Shown here: positions 45,446 through 55,839 of the stretch, in pieces
How positions within the stretch are numbered: the stretch's first letter is position 1
Layout of the letters: each line of letters starts with the position of its first letter
Origin: Tubulanus polymorphus
Lineage: Eukaryota > Nemertea > Palaeonemertea > Tubulaniformes > Tubulanidae
Length of the DNA stretch: 60,000 nucleotides
Assembly: GCF_964204645.1 (NCBI RefSeq)
Contig: NC_134028.1
Location: 20,312,153 to 20,372,152 of the forward strand
Direction: 5' to 3'
Made by a program: the position numbers and the translations under genes
The notes under the pieces: model-generated
What the model saw: only the letters and a program-made list of their open reading frames with translations
What the model was told of the DNA's origin: nothing
Database searches by the model: none

Positions 45446-46700
45446 ATTTAATACAATCAGTCTGCAAGGTGAAATGCTTATGACTGATTGTAAAGGGTTT
45501 TGATGCAATCAGTCTGCAAGGACAAAATGGATATGACTGATCGTAAAGGGGTTTGATACTATCAGTCTGCAAGGTGAAATGTTTATGACTGATTGTAAAG
45601 GGTTTTGATACAATCAGTCTGCAAGGTGAAACGGATATGACTGATTGTAAAGGGGTTTGATACAATCAGTCTGCAAGTTTAAATAGTTATGGCTGATTGT
45701 AAAGGGGTTTGGTACAACCAGTCTGCAAGTTTAAATGGTTATGACTGATTGTAAAGGGGTTTGGTACAATCAGTCTGCAAGGTGAAATGGATGACTGACT
45801 GTAAAGGTGTTTGATACAATTAGTATGCAAGGTGAAATGGCTATGACTGATTGTAAAGAGGTTTGATGCAATCAGTCTGCAAGGTGAAATGGATATGACT
45901 GATTGTAAAGCCTGCATTTGATTGTGAACATAATCGACTTTAGTTTTTAATATTTCATCATTTTTGATATGTCATCCTTCGTTTTTGAACAACAACAAAA
46001 AAGGTTTTAGGCAAATTCAAGGATGAAATCAGTTCTTTCCCCATCAAACCATCACAGTGTTCTGTGGTTTGCGGATTTTGATCAGGATTTAATACAATCA
46101 GTCTGCAAGGTGAAATGCTTATGACTGATTGTAAAGGGTTTTGATACAATCAGTCTGCAAGGACAAAATGGATATGACTGATCGTAAAGGGGTTTGATAC
46201 TATCAGTCTGCAAGGTGAAATGTTTATGACTGATTGTAAAGGGTTTTGATACAATCAGTCTGCAAGGTGAAACGGATATGACTGATTGTAAAGGGGTTTG
46301 ATACAATCAGTCTGCAAGTTTAAATAGTTATGGCTGATTGTAAAGGGGTTTGGTACAACCAGTCTGCAAGTTTAAATGGTTATGACTGATTGTAAAGGGG
46401 TTTGGGTACAATCAGTCTGCAAGGTGAAATGGATGACTGACTGTAAAGGTGTTTGATACAATTAGTATGCAAGGTGAAATGGCTATGACTGATTGTAAAG
46501 AGGTTTGATGCAATCAGTCTGCAAGGTGAAATGGATATGACTGATTGTAAAGGGGCTTGATACAATTAGTCCACAAGGGGAAATGGCTATGGCTGATTGT
46601 AAAGGGGTTTGATAAAATCAATCTGTAAAGTGAAATGGATGACTCATTGTAAAGGTGGTTGATAAAATCAGTCTGCAAGTTGATACGGTAATTTGTATGA
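45446..46700 (+). repeat. hairpin satellite A3 with 641-bp internal duplication
   Basis: Same 52-bp hairpin unit. The segment 45270-45910 (flank, polymerase fragment and about 9 units) is repeated as 45911-46551. The array ends at a remnant of the zinc-finger start (GAGTTGGCAAATGAGAT at about 46711-46727), after which all similarity to the array stops. Confidence 0.9.
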
Positions 46701-46727
46701 AGGATCTTATGAGTTGGCAAATGAGAT

Positions 46728-47775
46728 TTAGTTATTATCGTCGTCCGATTCCGTGTGGAGTTTGAAATGTACTGGTAAAGCGTTCCGTTCTATTTCGGGC
46801 TGTAAACCTAGTTTATTAAGAATTCCATGTTTGATTGCTTCGGGCGCCGTTCCATATTGACAAGATGTGAGTTTGATAGGGATTAAGATGTTTCGTTTTT
46901 GCATGTAATAAATTTACCAGTAGTTAATTCATTTTTAATTAAAGATGAAGCATCCAAGGTCAGGGGAATGTACTTTTTAAAAATTCGCCACAGGTAAAGC
47001 TACCGAACTTACATCTTAGTAAGGATAATCGGACCGATATGGCCTCCGTTGATTCAAAACATTCTTCGGACTATATTAGATCTCATTAAGAAAAACTGAG
47101 TTAGATGGCTATGAATCTAATAATATATTTCTCCTATTTCTATCGGGATGTTTTCATTACCTACCATTCTGAGTATTAAGTTGGCTCTATCCCTTTATAT
47201 TTTCCTCACAATGCGCAGCAACCCGGGTGCGCTTTCGCCGATAGCTGCGGCGGCACAGAATATTCCATTAGTATGTGCGGATATCGTAGTTTCAAATGTT
47301 ACGCATAGTTTTTTGAGGGTAGTGTCACGGTTATCCATTCGCAATAAAGGTATTGGTTTATAGTTAACGTTTTAAGAAACTAAAGGCCACCGAGAGAGGC
47401 TCGATTTAAAGTGGCTATTGAATTCGTAAGTGTGAAAGATTGCCTGGCAATTCCTTTATGTGCGCTTTCTGCTTGTCCTGGGGATATAGGGTTAAGTGTT
47501 CGTTGGGTACATCTGCCCAGATTGATATAGATCTCCCGGAGAAGATTTGTATTATTCCACTTATAAGCGTCTACGACGCATACTAGATGCCCCCTATTCC
47601 CTTCGATTGTATGTGATTCATCACGATTTAATAAACCCGTTATTGGCAAATCGAAGTCAGCGCCCTTCATTGCCCCAGGTAGAAAATAGGCCTCAAAACA
47701 TTGATCAAGAAAACTTGGCTAATAAACTGTTGTTATTTAAGGCAAATGAATTAATTTATATCCTGCTCACTTTGG
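46728..47775 (-). pseudogene. decayed unrecognised coding sequence
   Basis: Minus-strand pieces read like protein but are split by stops and frame changes: 47770-47380 (FLDQCFEAYFLPGAMKGADF, LLREIYINLGRCTQ, GIARQSFTLTNSIATLNRAS), about 47365-47200 (LKKLCVTFETTISAHTNGIF, GESAPGLLRIVRKI) and 46880-46728 (LTSCQYGTAPEAIKHGILNK, ending HTESDDDNN and TAA). I recognise no family. The final stop codon lies exactly at the edge of the polymerase array. It could be a viral insertion, a mobile element gene or a dead host gene. Confidence 0.45.
47078..47131. repeat. direct repeat, partner at 48503-48558
   Basis: About 50 bp (TATTAGATCTCATTAAGAAA, then CTGAGTTAGA and GGCTATGAATCTAATAA) occur in the same orientation 1.42 kb apart with few differences, bracketing part of the decayed reading frame. 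Confidence 0.8.
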
Positions 47776-48502
47776 TCGGTTTCGTGTTTGATTATATTCT
47801 TATGAAACTATGTACTATTGACTAATTGATTGGACTATTATTTCTTCACTGTTTATTGTGTGTCCAATGAGTCCGTTTTGTTTTAGTTTCCGGGGCGGAA
47901 ACATTTGGGTCTAGAAAGTGACACGAATGCAGTCTTTAATTATAAATCTCCCTGGGAGAAACGTGTCATCACGTGTCAACATCTGACCAAAATCATTGAA
48001 TAACTACCACTACGGCGCGTGTCTCCCGCATTTCACATTATTGATTTCATTAAATTTAGTAACTTTGGCACTGGCCAGAACAAATACAGCCCTCTCTGGA
48101 ACAAATGAAGCCATCTGCCAAAGTAGAACAAAGGGGGCCGGGATCTGTATAAATAGGCTGGTCAGTACCAAAGTGGGAGACTCCTCATTCTGAGATTCAA
48201 CCGGCAAAAGTAGTCACATCGATTGACCACCCGACTCATTGGACGGAACAACGATAACTTATAAAATAAAGATACAACTGACATACAACAACCGCTTTCA
48301 TAACTTTCATTCCTGGGGAAGGAAAATCACACAGTTCGACCCCGAAGAAGGAGAAAACGTTTAACTACTCGTTACACTACGAATAAGAGATGCCCTCCCA
48401 TAAATAAATGAGCATAGAAAGCTCAAACATAATCCTGCGAACATAGGATATAGGATCAAAGCTTTCCGAGATGAGATCCTGGCGGCAGAATCCTTTCTGA
48501 TA

Positions 48503-48558
48503 AAGAGTATTAGATCTCATTAAGAAAAGCTGAGTTAGAGGGCTATGAATCTAATAAA
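48503..48558. repeat. direct repeat, partner at 47078-47131
   Basis: Second copy of the 50-bp direct repeat. The spacing could suit a small insertion or two ends of a larger element, but there are no LTR hallmarks (TG...CA ends, primer-binding site). Confidence 0.75.
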
Positions 48559-51500
48559 TGTTTGTATGTGGACAGTCGGTATCATAACTGTTGAAGACCA
48601 TACCGACTGTATGAATAGGATATACAAGTTTATTTCCTCTTCTTCAGCGGAAAATTGTCAAAATGTATGTACGGGTTCTCCACTGTTACAAAACACATTT
48701 GTTAAGCAAATGTTCATGTGGAGACGAGTGTAATGTAACATTACTCGATTCCCGTACAATGCAGTTTTTGAAGATCTTGATATTTTAACACTCTAATTCT
48801 ATCATTCTTTGAATTTGCGCTAATTCTTATATATATATATTTTTTTTTTTTCTACACATATTCAGATTAAATATTTTGGTTATAAAATATTTTGGAGCTT
48901 CAGTCAAACCGAGCTTACCTGATATTTTAATTGAATAGAACTGGTGGGTGCAGGCGATAGAAGTGACAGAGGCGTACTGACATCAGTGCACCTTTATGGG
49001 GGAAATGCGGGATCAGCATACGCCGCTGGCATACCGTAATGGGCTGGATCCATGACGTATGCGCTATGTGTTTGGTCTACCGTTTTGAGTGGTCTTTTTG
49101 TAATAATTTTAGAATTTTGTGCAGCATGAATTATGTGCGCAATCAAAAAATGCGAATATACGTGGGCACATGTGTAATCATCGCTTCTGAAGCGATACCT
49201 ATTTAGGGACAACAATCAAATCTCAAATGAAATCTACCAACTAAACACATAACAGGGTAACGAAATCTACAAATCAAATTAATAACAGGGTCAACCACTA
49301 CTTAAAGATAAAAAAGTACCTCCTGTTGCTATCCTAATTTGGTCTGAAGCTCTAATGCTCTCTGTATTGCAGGCATAATGTGAATGAACAAGACCTAGTC
49401 GAACCATCGACTCTAAAACGAAATTCGTTCTTTAAAGTACATGGTCGAACTTAGATGAATAATGTGGATGTGAACAAAATGACTGATATAAAGACGCATC
49501 TGTGCATCCGGTGCATTGTGTTTCTCTCTACCACTCAAGACAAACGAGCTAAATCTACGGGACTATTGCTCGGACGATGATTGCTTTTAGCCTGAAATAG
49601 GTCGAGAACAATACAAGAATCAACAAAGCTTATAGCTATACGTCTACACTAGCATTTTGTGCCCGGGTTAAGCGTATCCGCTGGTAACACGTAAAAATAC
49701 CCGCGTGCGCGTGAAACTCCGCTAGAGTGGACAGTGAACCCGCGTTCATTGCAGGGTTCGGGCGCCACAGTTGACCTTGAACTTGCACTACAATTGTGGA
49801 TTCTTGCTACCGAAGCTGCGTTTTGTGTAGACGCGGTTAACGCAGTCCTCGCTTATCACTTTCGTTGAACCCGTGTGTATAGAAACCCGTTGAAAACTTG
49901 AAATGATAAACCGCTAACAGTTATACAGTTACAGTTACAATTTACGATTACACCTTTTACAAAAGTTCATATATATCATTATCATTATGTACGCAATTCA
50001 GTGTACACACCATTATAAAATGGTATTCATCGCCGATAGTCTCTACCTTTATCCAGAGTTAAGTCGTTAAAATCATTTCAATTTATCAAATATCCTGGTC
50101 GGATGAATCTACACAATTCTATTGAATCGTATCATATGAGAAGTGCAATTTGAATATGCGGTTTGTACCGATATCTATTATGCTTAAGTAACTATCCCAT
50201 GATGTATGTTTTTCTCGTATTTCTATCGAAGTCGACTATACGTACCAATATCAATAACGTTTGGTTAACAAAAAGGTCAATTTTATTGATGAAATTTATG
50301 AAATTTATGAAATTTATTTTCAAAATCTCTAAAATGTTAAACTTGGTGCGTATAATGCGAAACTATCATGTAAGAGTAGATATTTCACTGAGAATATTCA
50401 AATAGTATAGACAAAAAATGAAAAACCGTCTTTTACCTTAATCCATCGATTGATGCATTCGCTGGAAGATGATTATGGAAGAGAGTTTTTGAGTATCGCA
50501 AACATGTTGTTGGTGAGGCGTCCAAGTGAGAAAGGCCGCCGTGCGTTGGCATCATTGACCCCACCACCAATGGAATGTTGAAATTATTCCCTTTGACGAT
50601 CAACGCGGTTTGCTATAAATACCCGCCAACGCGCCGCATTCTATTGGTGCACAATGATATGATCTCACCGATCCTTTCCTGTGTGATGACTTGGGGCGAT
50701 GAATGACTAACAATTGTTATTCTTTTTCGTCGTATTTTCTCTTCTTCTCCTGCTTTTTTTCTGTTCAATTAGGGTGCTTGCTGTAGCTTGGCCCTGATTC
50801 TATATATGTCCTGTTTGAATTAATTATGACAACATGCTTTCTTCATATGAAATTAATTGAAATCCAGGTTATATTGACACGAGATGGTGGTGGTCAATGT
50901 CTGGGTCGGACAAAATATACTTTGAATTCAGGAGGTCCATAATAGCTATACAAAACGACGACGTGTATACGTTTTCCTATGATCGTTACACTCTCTTTCG
51001 TGTTTTCTATGTGTATATTTTGCATTGCTACATGTTGCCTGTGTATCATTAAGTAGCCTATTATTTCTAAATACGAAACGAGTGGTACTTTATAGGTCAT
51101 TAACTATTTCATTTGACGCACCGGCTCTCGCTACTACTGTATAGTTTAAATAACTTTTACATTTTCTTCATCTTAAAACCAGGATTGACCCTGTTATTCA
51201 TTTGATTAAGTTAGATTTATTTCATTCGGTCTCCCTTACAAACCCATCACACCTGCCGGGAGCAGTGGGTTTGATTTTGAAATCGGAAGCTGTTTGATTG
51301 GCGATCGAATGTACACCGTTTTTTGTTTATATCGAAGTACATGATTGGAAAATAACGAGAATAAGGTGGAACAAAAGGTGTAACAAAAGATTAAGTCACA
51401 AAAAGTTTCGTTAGGCTAGTAATTTATTTATTCGACGTTGCGACTTCATTACAATGACTGGTGACGGCATCAGCAAAAAATAAATCAAGATAATCCTCGT

Positions 51501-51923
51501 TTATATGGACAGTATATCATTTTGTCAGTTTCGGATCATCGGACTTGTGGGGGCTGTCTTGAGATTAAGTTCTTCAAAATTCGTTCATTGCCAATTTCGG
51601 GCTTGTTATTTTCAAAGTAAATGATTTGGTTTCAGTCTCAGAGTTCTCAAATAAATTCACCTGCAGTGTTTAACCCAAGAGACTTTTGCTCGGCTTGCTC
51701 TTTTAACGCAATAGGGAATATAAAACGTTGCCTCTATTTTTCACTACTTGTAAAAATCCTCTATGATTCCACTGTGGGAATGAAAAATATCGCGTTATAA
51801 CGAATTTCGCAGCGTTATAGAGAAAGATATTTTCATTGAATTCAAGTTAGATCGAGCAAATTCATTCTCTGAAAAATGTTGGCGTTAAGAGGTTAAGAGA
51901 GTTAAGACATACGATGGTATTAA
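48559..51923. other. no gene recognised
   Basis: AT-rich with short chance frames. An AT/T run lies at 48828-48852, GAAATTTAT triplets at 50290-50320, a copy of the dispersed TTTGATTTTGAAATCGGAA repeat at 51228-51300, and pogo-like GTTATAACGAA sequence near 51795. Confidence 0.45.
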
Positions 51924-51969
51924 TATGACGGAACCAGTCCATGAATTTTTATGGACTGGTTCCGTCATA
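51924..51969. repeat. perfect 19-bp hairpin with TA ends
   Basis: TATGACGGAACCAGTCCAT (51924-51942), an 8-nt loop, and the exact complement (51951-51969). The TA dinucleotides at both ends could be a Tc1/mariner-type target site around a minimal inverted-repeat pair. Confidence 0.7.
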
Positions 51970-52863
51970 GTCCATTATATATTTCTTGCATAATGCACGT
52001 GCCATACACATCTCAAGAAATGTTATTATTTGTCCAAACATATATGAAGTTTCCAAATTTATGAGAAACTCTCCCAATAGTATCAATTTATCAAAGTTTT
52101 TGAACGAAGTAAAATATTAAATCACTTCATTAATCTAGTTTATCAAATCGGATCATAATATGTAATCACTTTTACTGATTTTGCAGTTATGTATATACGT
52201 GTAAATGTCTTCGCTAACTGTATCCGCTTATATTTATATTTGTCCGTGTCATACGAGAATATTCTCTGACAATAAAGATATATTATTATTATTACCATTA
52301 TTATGAAATCACATACGTACGTCAAATTATGCTCTATCTTCTACTTCAAATCACATGTATCACAAACATTATCTAAAAATATGAGATGACCCTCCCAAGC
52401 CTTAGTTTGTTGCGTGATTTTGGTTTCTCTGATTTCTGACGATACAATTCGTTTTACTATCGTCTGCAGTTTCATGAAAAAAACCTTGTAAGATGACCGG
52501 TGTTATTCACAGTAGTTACACATTATGTAATACCAAGAATTTGAGTTACCGTTTTGCCATATTCGACTCGGATGCCAATGGAAAATTCTTTAAAAAAAAT
52601 TACAAAGCATATAGCCAACTAGCCTGATGTTGTTTGTTACAAGCGCTGTGATTGGTGCGATCGGATTCTGGTCGTCTAGTAAACGAACGTTCGGCAGTTG
52701 TGCTCTTCCTGTTCACATCTCGTTTGATACGTACACCGAGATTCGCTAGATCTACTACTATATTGATAATTACGGCGCAGATGACGGCGCAGAAATAAAT
52801 TGAATAATATTATCAAATATGTGACTTGCATCAAGTTTTGGACATATCGGCGCATCAAAACAA

Positions 52864-52940
52864 TTCCGGATTCGAACCAACGTCATTATGACGTTGGTTC
52901 GAGTGCATTCACTAGTGTTATTATAACACTAGTGAATGCA
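52864..52940. repeat. two adjacent perfect palindromes at a pseudogene breakpoint
   Basis: The first has 15-bp arms (TCGAACCAACGTCAT, one T, complement; about 52872-52902). The second has 19-bp arms (GTGCATTCACTAGTGTTAT, one T, complement; 52903-52941). The right arm of the second is homologous to GPCR coding sequence, so the left arm is an inverted copy of it. Confidence 0.85.
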
Positions 52941-53400
52941 CTGGTTCAATATCTCAGCCCTGCTCTGTCGTTACAATTTACCGACCAGTTTTCCGGATGT
53001 TACTCCCGGTTGATTGATCAAATAAAAGTTTTCTATATATTCGTCATCCACTTAAACATTCTACCGTTAACTTTGATCATAACATCAAATTCTTTTCTGA
53101 TATTTCAGTTATTCAGAGGTTCGAAAATGGTCTCGTATGATCAGAAAACTACAAAATCAAAACGTACAACCAATAATGCTTGTAACAGTTTTACTCGCAT
53201 TTGCAATGTTTACACTTCCAAATATTATTGTATATTTACATATCTGACCGGAACAGAGAGATTTTCTACTTGACATATTCACACAATTCTTGGCATGTAA
53301 CTTTGTGCTAAATTTCCATATATATCTTTTACTGGGGCGAGAAATCCGTGAATATTTCTTTTTGAAATCCGCTGTAGAAATTCGGTCAAATAACAATTGA
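52922..53400 (+). pseudogene. class A GPCR, 5'-truncated and frameshifted
   Basis: From TM4 on, it matches the intact receptor at 57821-58771: QYLSPALSLQFTDQFSGCY, NILPLTLIITSNSFLIFQLF (TM5), QKTTKSKRTTNN (loop 3). The frame then shifts in TM6, and the end is readable again as FHIYLLLGREIREYFFLK with TGA at 53398-53400. TM1 to TM3 are absent; homology stops at the palindromes. It is on the opposite strand from the intact gene, 5 kb away. Confidence 0.85.
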
Positions 53401-53679
53401 TATCAATAGTTTGATTCACGTCATACAACTTTAATCCGTTTTCTAACTGTGGTGGAATCGTTACAGTGACATTCAGATAAATTTTTATTGCTAATTTGTT
53501 CAACTGCATAAGATATTAAACTTCAGACAATTGAAATAATTTTCCGCAAATTACTTAATTTTTCATTTTAGGTAGAATTATTAGCAGCACTAAAGAAAGT
53601 TACTTAATTCACTTCAATTGAGTTAAGGTTAATGTTGATACCAGTTTATAAAACCGAAAGTACCCGGTTTTTACCCACG

Positions 53680-54338
53680 TATGGTGGCTGATAAGGGCCA
53701 TAGCGTAAAATTCCTGGTATGTAAATGAGGGCGCCAGAATGCCAGAACGCCAAAACGAAAAAAGACGTCCAATTTTCTCTAAAAGTTCGTTTTGGCGCGC
53801 CAAAACAAAGAAAATTCCGTTTTGGCACCCCCGCAAAAACGAACTTTATTTTGGCGCCCCCGCCAAAACGAACTTTCGTTTTGGCGCCCCGCCAAAACAA
53901 CGAAAAACGTCGAAAATTTCTCTTTCGTTTTGGCGCGGTTATTTCCGTTTTGGCGCCCCCGCCAAAACAAGCATTCAACCACAGTAAAATTATTTTTCAA
54001 TTTGGCGCGTTGATCTTGTGTGTAATTTGCATTAATTTGCATATATGAAAATATTTTTCGTATATATAGAATTATTTTACATGGTTTAAAGTTCGTTTTG
54101 GCGGGGGCGCCAAAACGGAATACTCTCCGTTTTGGCGCGCCAAAACGAACTTTCAGAGAAAATTGGACGTTTTTCGTTCTTTTGGCGGGGGCGCCAAAAC
54201 GGAATATTCTCCGTTTTGGCGCGCCAAAACGAACTTTCAGAGAAAATTGGACGTTTTTTTTCGTTTTGGCGTTCTGGCGTTCTGGCGCCCTCATTTACAT
54301 ACCAGGAATTTTACGCTATGGCCTTATCAGCCACCATA
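53680..54338. mobile_element. 659-bp foldback element with 6-bp target duplication
   Basis: Inverted ends of about 130 bp start TATGGTGGCTGATAAGG and end with the complement. CCCACG lies immediately outside both ends (53674-53679 and 54339-54344). The interior is filled with nested palindromes of GTTTTGGCGCGCCAAAAC and GTTTTGGCG-GGGG-CGCCAAAAC type, making several overlapping frames that are not genes. No transposase. Confidence 0.85.
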
Positions 54339-54446
54339 CCCACGCGCAAAAAATGCGAATTAGTCAGAACTCTGTGAAAAAGGTCAGCATCAGAACAAAA
54401 TAGCGACCGTAGGGAAATTCATTCAACCGGATGTGAAAAGTTGACC

Positions 54447-54519
54447 AGGTTCCATCGGGTTTCGAACCCGAGACCTTCTGCGTGTTAAGCAGATGTGATA
54501 ACCACTACACCATGGAACC
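54447..54519 (-). tRNA. tRNA-Val (AAC)
   Basis: The 73-nt cloverleaf can be read on the minus strand: acceptor GGTTCCA/TGGAACC, D arm with A box TGGTGTAGTGGTTATC, anticodon arm TCTGC-TTAACAC-GCAGA (anticodon AAC), T arm TCGGGTTCGAACCCGA (B box). No intron. The discriminator position reads T where A is usual for tRNA-Val, the only oddity. Confidence 0.93.
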
Positions 54520-55425
54520 GGTTGATCGTCGCACCGTCTATCCGATTGATGCGCGTTGACGCGCAAAAATAGCTCAACCTACGTATGTCTAATATCGTCT
54601 CTTGCCCTTTTTGTCATTGCTGTTATCTTCTCTAATGCCCCATTGATTGTGGTAAAAGTATGCCTGCGTACCAACACAATATGAAAATACCAAAGACCCT
54701 GAAACTAACCACAATCATAGAGCAAGTCATAAGGCCGTGTTTTATGATACATTGATTGCGGATTTGATGGGCTTTGAATGATTGCAGAGGCGGTTGAAAA
54801 ATTTAAAAAAATGTAAACCTCAACAAAAATAAAGAAATATTAATTCTCAAAAAATTGAATTCGAAGTGGATTTGACGAAATAAAAAAAAACGTTCCCTAT
54901 TTTTGAGGTTGTTATGGGATGATGATACCTGAATATTTTTAACAACACTAAATGTCTCTGATAATTGTTATACATATTTCATCTATATTTCGTATTTCTT
55001 TATTGTTTTATGTCTCCATCTTATTACTCATTGTCCTCTGAGACTGTTTGTCTGTATCAGAATGTGTTAATTGTTGTTTGTCTCACTGTCATGTCACTAC
55101 TCGTCACCTTTGTTTTTGTATCATTTTCCATGTCTCAACCTGTCTGAATCTGTGTTATATAAATAGCTATGTGTAAAAATAAAGTCAGTTCCAGTTTTGG
55201 TATTCCAAACTGATAGTTCGCTCGTTACTCTTTCGCTCTGTTCCGGATTTCCGACGTCGACCATTCTTCGAGAATAGGACTGAAAATAGCTTTGCTAAAT
55301 ATTGTCTATTTACTGCCTACATTCATGACACCGCACTTTTCGCATGTCACACTATTTACTGAACGAACCCAACAAATCCATTAGAACTCCTATCATTTAT
55401 CGCGATTTTTTTTTTTTGGTTAATG
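54520..55425. other. no gene recognised
   Basis: AT-rich, ending with a TATAAATAGCTATGTGTAAAAATAAAG-type stretch near 55160 that resembles a retroelement 3' tail. Confidence 0.4.
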
Positions 55426-55839
55426 TCAAAAGAAGTTGAATCTATATCGAATACTGTTTATATGGTTTTGGGATATCTTTAGCTTTCCTAGACTAGATTT
55501 GCAAAATGGAATCGCGTAAGCCAATTTTTTAAGAGAGGTTTTGGCGAGTTGGAGAGTTGTGGTAAAATTCAGCCGAAATGAAGGTTCCATCGCATGTCCG
55601 TAGTGCAAGGATCTGCGTGAGCCTTGAGCGAGTCCAATTTTGATCGATACAGCAGTAAACGGAAATAAGTGAAGATATGCCTCAGCGTTAATAGGTTTAC
55701 AGTAGACTGAGAAAATCAAATGAGAATATTTATTGTGAATTAGAAGATCTAAAAACGGAATTTGGTCATTGTTTTCCCATTCGTAATTTTCTAGTTGGAT
55801 GTTATTCTGGGCAACTTTGTCAGATTTTATTTTGGGCAT
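55426..55839 (-). pseudogene. Penelope-like reverse transcriptase fragment
   Basis: The minus-strand frame has IPFLDLLIHNKYSHLIFSVY and CKPINAEAYLHLFPF. This matches the Penelope block that follows the RT catalytic site (canonical form PFLDxxIxR...VYRKPTxTxxYL...S.HP). Sequence beyond GLAQGSRR is aberrant, and neither the catalytic site nor the GIY-YIG domain is present here. Confidence 0.7.

Noticed and set aside
26228-46720. Minus-strand frames through the satellites (repeating SPCRLIVSKPF-type peptides)
   Set aside because: They are translations of the 52-bp repeat and carry no domain; the unit length is not a multiple of three.
22780-46730. Complete Polinton/Maverick
   Set aside because: No integrase, protease, packaging ATPase or capsid genes and no long terminal inverted repeats were seen around the polymerase copies.
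47081-48540. ATTAAGAAAA in the direct repeats as an RNA-virus gene junction
   Set aside because: The protein-like pieces are on the opposite strand, so the orientation does not fit.
47078-48558. LTR retrotransposon between the 50-bp direct repeats
   Set aside because: Repeats are too short, lack TG...CA ends, and no primer-binding site, gag or pol was found.
50163-50405. 80-residue plus-strand frame
   Set aside because: Low-complexity (KFMKFMKF) and AT-rich; probably chance.
53609-54403. Overlapping frames with FGAPKRTF and FWRGRQN repeats on both strands
   Set aside because: They are by-products of GTTTTGGCG palindromes in the foldback element.
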